Assembly: GCA_018292915.2 (NCBI GenBank) | Contig: JACVVK020000167.1 | Coordinates: 1,104,001 to 1,168,000 of the forward strand | DNA from: Batillaria attramentaria | Taxonomy: Eukaryota; Mollusca; Gastropoda; Batillariidae | Direction of reading: 5' to 3' | DNA: 64,000 bases | Shown: piece by piece, positions 62,780-64,000 of the stretch | Layout of the letters: each line of letters starts with the position of its first letter | How positions within the stretch are numbered: position 1 is the stretch's first letter | Made by a program: the position numbers and the translations under genes | Notes under the pieces: model-generated | Told to the model about the DNA's origin: nothing | Seen by the model: only the letters and a program-made list of their open reading frames with translations | Database searches by the model: none

Positions 62780-63933
62780 CTGTTCAAAAAATGTCTGTTT
62801 AAAACAAATCGCGCATGTTCTTTGCAAACAAGTCCGGTCTGGTAATTTTCTCTGGTAGACCACAGTATGGAAAGTCCGCCCTGTGCTATTACACAGGGTA
62901 GAAATGTCTCAAGACTGGGTACAAGGTGTGAGTACAGCGTGTGCAGTGTGAGGATACATGTCCAGTTATACATACCTCCGACTTCATGTCGTATCTCCGG
63001 GCTGAATGTTCATTCCTCGCTTCATCGTCTTCTCTGTACCCACGGGCAACGTTTGAAACGCTGGAGGATTTTGTTTCGCTTATCCGTTTTGGGGATTATT
63101 ATGTTTGACTTCCGTGAAAACTTTAGTCATACAAAGAACAGATCTGGCAGGGGGAAACACTGCTTTAACTTATAATCCAAAAATCGACTTAGGCGTTTCA
63201 TGTAGTCGTATTCGTGTTTAACCGGTGCTAACTCTCTTTCAGTTTTGTGCCCTGAAGTTCGGAAGCGCCACGACCATCAAATGCGAGGATATCGATTCCC
63301 AGTGGCAGGTACATGAGAGATACGACGACAACGAAATGATTTAAACCAAAACAAACCCTTTCAAAAATAATAATGACAAATACTTCAGTCAAGGCTTGTG
63401 AGAACTAGGACTTCGGGCGCTGGAGAGGGGGGGGGGGGGAGGGGTGTGGTGGTGTGGGGGGGGGGGGGGGAGGCGGAAACATTTTTTGTTGAAGGTTATT
63501 GCACAATAGGAATGTATGGAAGAGATACTGGGAGTACGTAAAGGGATAGGTAAGGGGCTACCAATGCAAAAACATCACTTGAATTGTTCACTCGGTCGTT
63601 GACAATACCCACTGAGCAGTGTTACAGAAGCTGTTTGTAAAAAACGGAACTAATGTGCCTGTATTACTTCTTTTTCTCTAGAGCTGTATGGACAGTGGCG
63701 TGTTGTGCAGTCCTAACAAGCTCAGCGGCGCAGAATTTTCAGAATGCTCCTACTGCTGTAGAGACCTAGACTGTATCATGGGACTTTTACGACCCAGTGC
63801 TTCCACGACAACGCCTACACCATCGTCCACATACTGGACACCAGCGACAACAGGTCACCAGACCGTGACCGAAGCCCCTCCAGATACAAAGACTTGCTTC
63901 CATAACGGCGCCTGGGCTTGTCAGACTGATGAG
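42574..63933 (+). CDS. Gene D: paralogue of gene B, 3' end beyond the window
   Basis: Exons: 42574-42622, 57052-57155, 57450-57566, 58231-58398, 58809-58877, 59354-59530, 60053-60139, 60513-60749, 61963-62031, 62452-62652, 63243-63308, 63682-63933; 532 codons in the window, all open, all phases matching. They pair one to one with gene B exons 1-12: signal peptide (MSVKVLLSLLLFLQGEG), modules 1-5 and the opening of module 6. Exon lengths equal those of gene B except exon 3 (+3 nt) and exon 12 (-9 nt). Introns are also similar, so the pair arose by tandem segmental duplication. Intron 1 is 14.4 kb against 1.2 kb in gene B because of nested mobile elements. No frame break is seen. ShKT and C-terminal exons are expected to the right of the window. 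Confidence 0.8.
43012..43062. repeat. (GT)n microsatellite
   Basis: GT run with one GCGT interruption in intron 1 of gene D. Confidence 0.95.
43077..43660. repeat. Two tandem copies of a roughly 306-bp unit
   Basis: The unit from TTTCTTCGAAAATACT...TTCAAATTTGGGG to GATAGCTTGAATACGGACTCT is repeated with moderate divergence from about 43383. It may be part of a larger satellite-like family. Confidence 0.8.
44398..44453 (-). repeat. Left arm of an inverted repeat pair
   Basis: Reverse complement of 53993-54043, with about 90% match by eye around GCGCGCTAATGCG and CAGACAACTCTT. The two arms enclose the whole LINE nest. Confidence 0.7.
45411..48041. mobile_element. 2.6-kb DNA element with perfect 47-bp terminal inverted repeats
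   Basis: Inverted repeats 45411-45457 and 47995-48041 are exact. It splits the host LINE between SDHN and VQLIPKYR. No transposase ORF was found, so it is non-autonomous. The interior is dominated by scattered tandem copies of a GTGTCTGCCAGTGC-like motif. No clear target duplication could be fixed at the ends. Confidence 0.85.
46140..47825. repeat. Dispersed minisatellite inside the DNA element
   Basis: Clusters of TGTCTTTGTGTCTGCCAGTG-like units at about 46140-46235 and 47320-47400 (complement strand) and 46470-46555, 46680-46835, 46975-47020 and 47725-47825 (direct). A second repeat, TGGTACATCATATATATAGG, is present twice (about 47098 and 47198). Confidence 0.75.
48070..49287 (+). CDS. LINE-1A linker and RT N-terminal half
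   Basis: Open reading of about 406 codons between the two insertions, including the spacer after the endonuclease and RT blocks up to STCTGAPQ. The ORF continues into the inserted LINE to 49713, but that part is not RT. Confidence 0.82.
49276..49287 (+). repeat. Target-site duplication of LINE-1B, left copy
   Basis: GGAGCCCCTCAG, identical to 52581-52592. It encodes the G-A-P-Q motif of the host RT. Confidence 0.92.
49288..52580 (-). mobile_element. LINE-1B: full-length minus-strand non-LTR retrotransposon
   Basis: 3293 bp inserted in the RT of LINE-1A with 12-bp target duplications. On the minus strand: a GC-rich 5' UTR of about 280 bp, one ORF, almost no 3' UTR and a TAAG-repeat tail right at the stop. 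Such a short tail and single ORF are typical of RTE-like elements; the clade is tentative. Confidence 0.9.
49293..52301 (-). CDS. LINE-1B endonuclease-reverse transcriptase
   Basis: 1002 codons without a break. N-terminal APE-type endonuclease: RVATWNIRTMYE, SETRW, QCYAPTND, LMGDFNAKIG, SSDHHLL. Reverse transcriptase: NGKAAGPDEIPAEA, NYRGIMLLSVPGKVLNRIL, QAGFRRNRSCADQI, YINFIDYEKAFDSVDRE, GVRQGCLLSPFLFLLVIDWI, DFADDLALL (catalytic F-A-D-D). C-terminal region WGWIGHTLRK...RGRPRNSWRRDTEAEL. All expected catalytic residues are visible, so the copy may be mobile or recently so. Confidence 0.92.
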   Translation of the reverse strand: MTHCSESRKEAARPTPLLTPRTTTRVATWNIRTMYEVGRTIQVAREMKNYKIGVLGLSETRWLQTGQLRFSSGEQLLYSGHTEDGAPHTEGVALMLAPEAQRALIGWEPVNSRIITAKFITKKKDIKLNIIQCYAPTNDAEEEKKDDFYQQLQTVIDRGGAKDMTILMGDFNAKIGSDNTGYEDTMGTHGLGQMNENGERFADFCALNQLVIGGSIFPHKRIHKATWRSPDHVTENQIDHICISRKFRRSWRDVRVMRGADVSSDHHLLATTLRLRLKRHTNANNTRTRYNVGLLRNTDTQAAFRISLSNRFQPLQDLIEDSEMDIETQWEHSKKLWHDTCEEVLGKRKTQHKEWISADTIQKLEVRKEKKTALNTSRTRRAKAKAQEEYTAADREVKRSTRKDKRDYIDNLASQAEEAARQGNLKDLYQVTKKLAGKFQQTDKPVKDKNGHPLTTTEEQLKRWAEHFRELLNRPIPETPPDIPPAETELPINCDKPSKAEIRKAIMTLRNGKAAGPDEIPAEAIKADIETAVNMLHSLFSKIWEKEEVPAQWKEGIVIKLPKKGDLRDCSNYRGIMLLSVPGKVLNRILLERMREAVDPMLRDQQAGFRRNRSCADQIASLRIIVEQSLEWNSPLYINFIDYEKAFDSVDREALWKLLRHYGVPGKIISLIQCTYQDMSCRIAHAGQLSESFEVKTGVRQGCLLSPFLFLLVIDWIMKTTTAGRKNGIQWTLWTQLDDLDFADDLALLSHSHSQMQDKTTCLEATSAGTGLKINRKKTELMKINTTANTPVTVGGEPIREVESFVYLGSVVDGQGGTDRDVTARIGKARAAMVMLKNVWASKVVSIRTKLRIFNSNVKSVLLYGCETWRTTKTMQQKIQTFLNTCLRRIFNIRWPEKIRNEELWERAGQEPVAKQILQRKWGWIGHTLRKPASSTTRQALTWNPQGKRKRGRPRNSWRRDTEAELCKQGTNWTGVARLAQNRVRWRRVVDGLCSMWSQGPK
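52581..53369 (+). CDS. LINE-1A RT C-terminal half
   Basis: Continues the host frame after the insertion: GAPQGTVLSPFLFTLYTSDC, KFSDDSAIVGC, then the thumb region to a TGA after RLFNDTLTE. Confidence 0.85.
   Translation, partial: GAPQGTVLSPFLFTLYTSDCRHSHAGCHLQKFSDDSAIVGCILKDDDTSYRLEIQNFVSWCQSNFLELNVSKTKEMVIDFRKKRDPPGPVLINDQAVEVVSSYKYLGVVLDDKLNWKANSDALYKKSQSRLFFLRKLKSFDVCQKMLYMFYQSVVASVLFYACVCWGGNVSRHDAGRFDKLVKKASSTVGLSLDPLLVMVERRMYRKTRSIIANPTHPLCSVFLEQQSSFSSRYITPRCSTERFRRSFIPYAIRLFNDTLTE
53993..54043 (+). repeat. Right arm of the inverted repeat pair
   Basis: Contains ATGCGCGCTAATGCGGGCAG and ACAACTCTT...CGCGTTGTCCC, complement of 44398-44453. Confidence 0.7.
55935..56060 (+). mobile_element. 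Degraded SINE, plus strand
   Basis: GGGGCAACCGAACTGC...AGAGCGTTGGA...GGTTTGAATCCCGG...CTGGCTTTTTGTCCGTTGCC, the tRNA-like head and start of the body. Confidence 0.75.
56335..56450. repeat. (TGTTG)n then (GT)n microsatellite
   Basis: About 13 pentanucleotide units followed by about 25 GT units, with a GCAC/CA pair of tracts 60-120 bases downstream. Confidence 0.95.
56866..56925 (-). mobile_element. SINE 3' fragment
   Basis: GGTGGGTGTTTAGGGGTTTAACGTCCTTC.. only; the rest is missing. Confidence 0.7.
57052..58356 (+). CDS. Gene D module 1 (exons 2, 3 and most of 4)
   Basis: QCFQGNGCDP and VCISHEWRCDSTQ; exon 3 (57450-57566) FCEMHVSGQRVGMNCKV, one codon longer than in gene B; exon 4 (58231-58398) HCFDQELINSENC...GCYYCCLDQAC. 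Confidence 0.78.
58357..59472 (+). CDS. Gene D module 2
   Basis: HCNDHGKWSCRTGE; exon 5 (58809-58877) FCAFTVNGNG...VCKDKALME; exon 6 (59354-59530) NCIHN...CHYCCEDEHC. Confidence 0.8.
58926..59029 (+). mobile_element. Short LINE 3'-end insertion in gene D intron 5
   Basis: A roughly 100-bp segment ending GGAATAAATAGTCTTGAGTC plus TTGAATC (polyadenylation-like signal and short repeat tail) sits between the CT and GCGT tracts. Gene B lacks it at the same place. Confidence 0.5.
59030..59158. repeat. (GTGC)n(GT)n microsatellite
   Basis: Tetranucleotide then GT run in intron 5 of gene D; counterpart of 18411-18555. Confidence 0.95.
59486..60625 (+). CDS. Gene D module 3
   Basis: HCYVNGTWACESDE; exon 7 (60053-60139) YCQIHKGPDGVDMSC; exon 8 (60513-60749) ICEKSQ...CFYCCQSEEC. 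Confidence 0.8.
60163..60236. repeat. (GT)n microsatellite near a donor
   Basis: Starts 24 bases after the exon 7 donor, the same offset as in gene B. Confidence 0.95.
60637..62565 (+). CDS. Gene D module 4 with Thr/Ala linker
   Basis: PKPTTTAASTTAASTPLTSA linker unchanged from gene B, then HCYADSDWACQSEE; exon 9 (61963-62031) FCALTISSS...ICQD; exon 10 (62452-62652) GCVSEQ...CHYCCKSERC. Confidence 0.8.
60750..61962. other. Gene D intron 8 with extra sequence
   Basis: 1213 bases against 592 in gene B. The ends align with gene B intron 8; the extra part (about 60880-61640) holds a (GT)n tract at 61347-61423 and poly-C runs. It shows no clear element ends. Confidence 0.6.
62590..63777 (+). CDS. 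Gene D module 5
   Basis: DCIQSGQWACESHE; exon 11 (63243-63308) FCALKFGSATTIKCED; exon 12 (63682-63933) SCMDSGVLC...CSYCCRDLDC. Confidence 0.8.
62720..62778. repeat. (CA)n microsatellite
   Basis: CA run about 68 bases after the exon 10 donor, as in gene B. Confidence 0.95.
63778..63933 (+). CDS. Gene D start of module 6 with Thr/Pro linker
   Basis: Linker STTTPTPSSTYWTPATT and the opening TCFHNGAWACQTDE, ending at a GT donor (63934). Exons 13 onward lie outside the window. Confidence 0.78.
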
Positions 63934-64000
63934 GTGAGTGCCAGATCCCGATGGTTCATTGGTTTATTATTCGATGGTATTCGATTATGTATCTTATGAA

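Overview
The window is animal nuclear DNA, most likely from a marine gastropod mollusc. The signs are short exons with GT-AG introns, very dense (CA)n/(GT)n tracts, tRNA-derived SINEs, several non-LTR retrotransposons, and secreted cysteine-rich proteins built from modules of a molluscan style. The species cannot be named from sequence alone. All gene models below were built by hand from splice sites and reading phase, without transcript data.

The main content is a tandem family of secreted cysteine-rich genes, all on the + strand, called here A, B, C and D. Gene A (406-3104, 6 exons, about 266 aa) has a signal peptide, one ten-cysteine module, a Thr/Pro mucin-like linker and a C-terminal Ly6-like cysteine domain. 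Gene B (15100-31643, 22 exons, about 1060 aa) has a signal peptide, seven modules, a Ser/Thr/Pro linker, three ShKT domains, a short Thr linker and the same C-terminal domain. Gene C (36012-41190) has MAM-domain exons followed by another copy of linker plus C-terminal domain. It has no visible signal exon and is broken in several places, one of them a SINE inserted in a coding exon. Gene D (42574 to beyond the window end) is a close paralogue of gene B: signal exon, a 14.4 kb first intron, then modules 1-5 and the start of module 6. Inside the arrays every intron is phase 0. The signal, linker, ShKT, MAM and most C-terminal junctions are phase 1, so parts can be exchanged between genes without losing frame.

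Between genes A and B lies a 13-exon folylpolyglutamate synthase gene (5491-12847). Its splice sites and most domains are present, but the reading frame breaks at about five points, so it is probably a decaying copy.

Intron 1 of gene D holds a nest of mobile elements. A LINE (about 45160-53940) was hit by a 2.6 kb DNA element with perfect 47 bp terminal inverted repeats (45411-48041). The same LINE was hit by a second, minus-strand LINE with an intact 1002-codon ORF (49288-52580), which landed in the host LINE's RT motif and is flanked by 12 bp target duplications. A third LINE 3' end lies at 41460-42270. SINEs, minisatellites (6810-7205; 14022-14655) and long homopolymers make up much of the rest.

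The gene parts suggest extracellular proteins of mucus, haemolymph, gametes or defence. The tandem copies, changing module number and apparent excess of amino-acid-changing differences between B and D look like a fast-evolving recognition family. That functional reading is inference.
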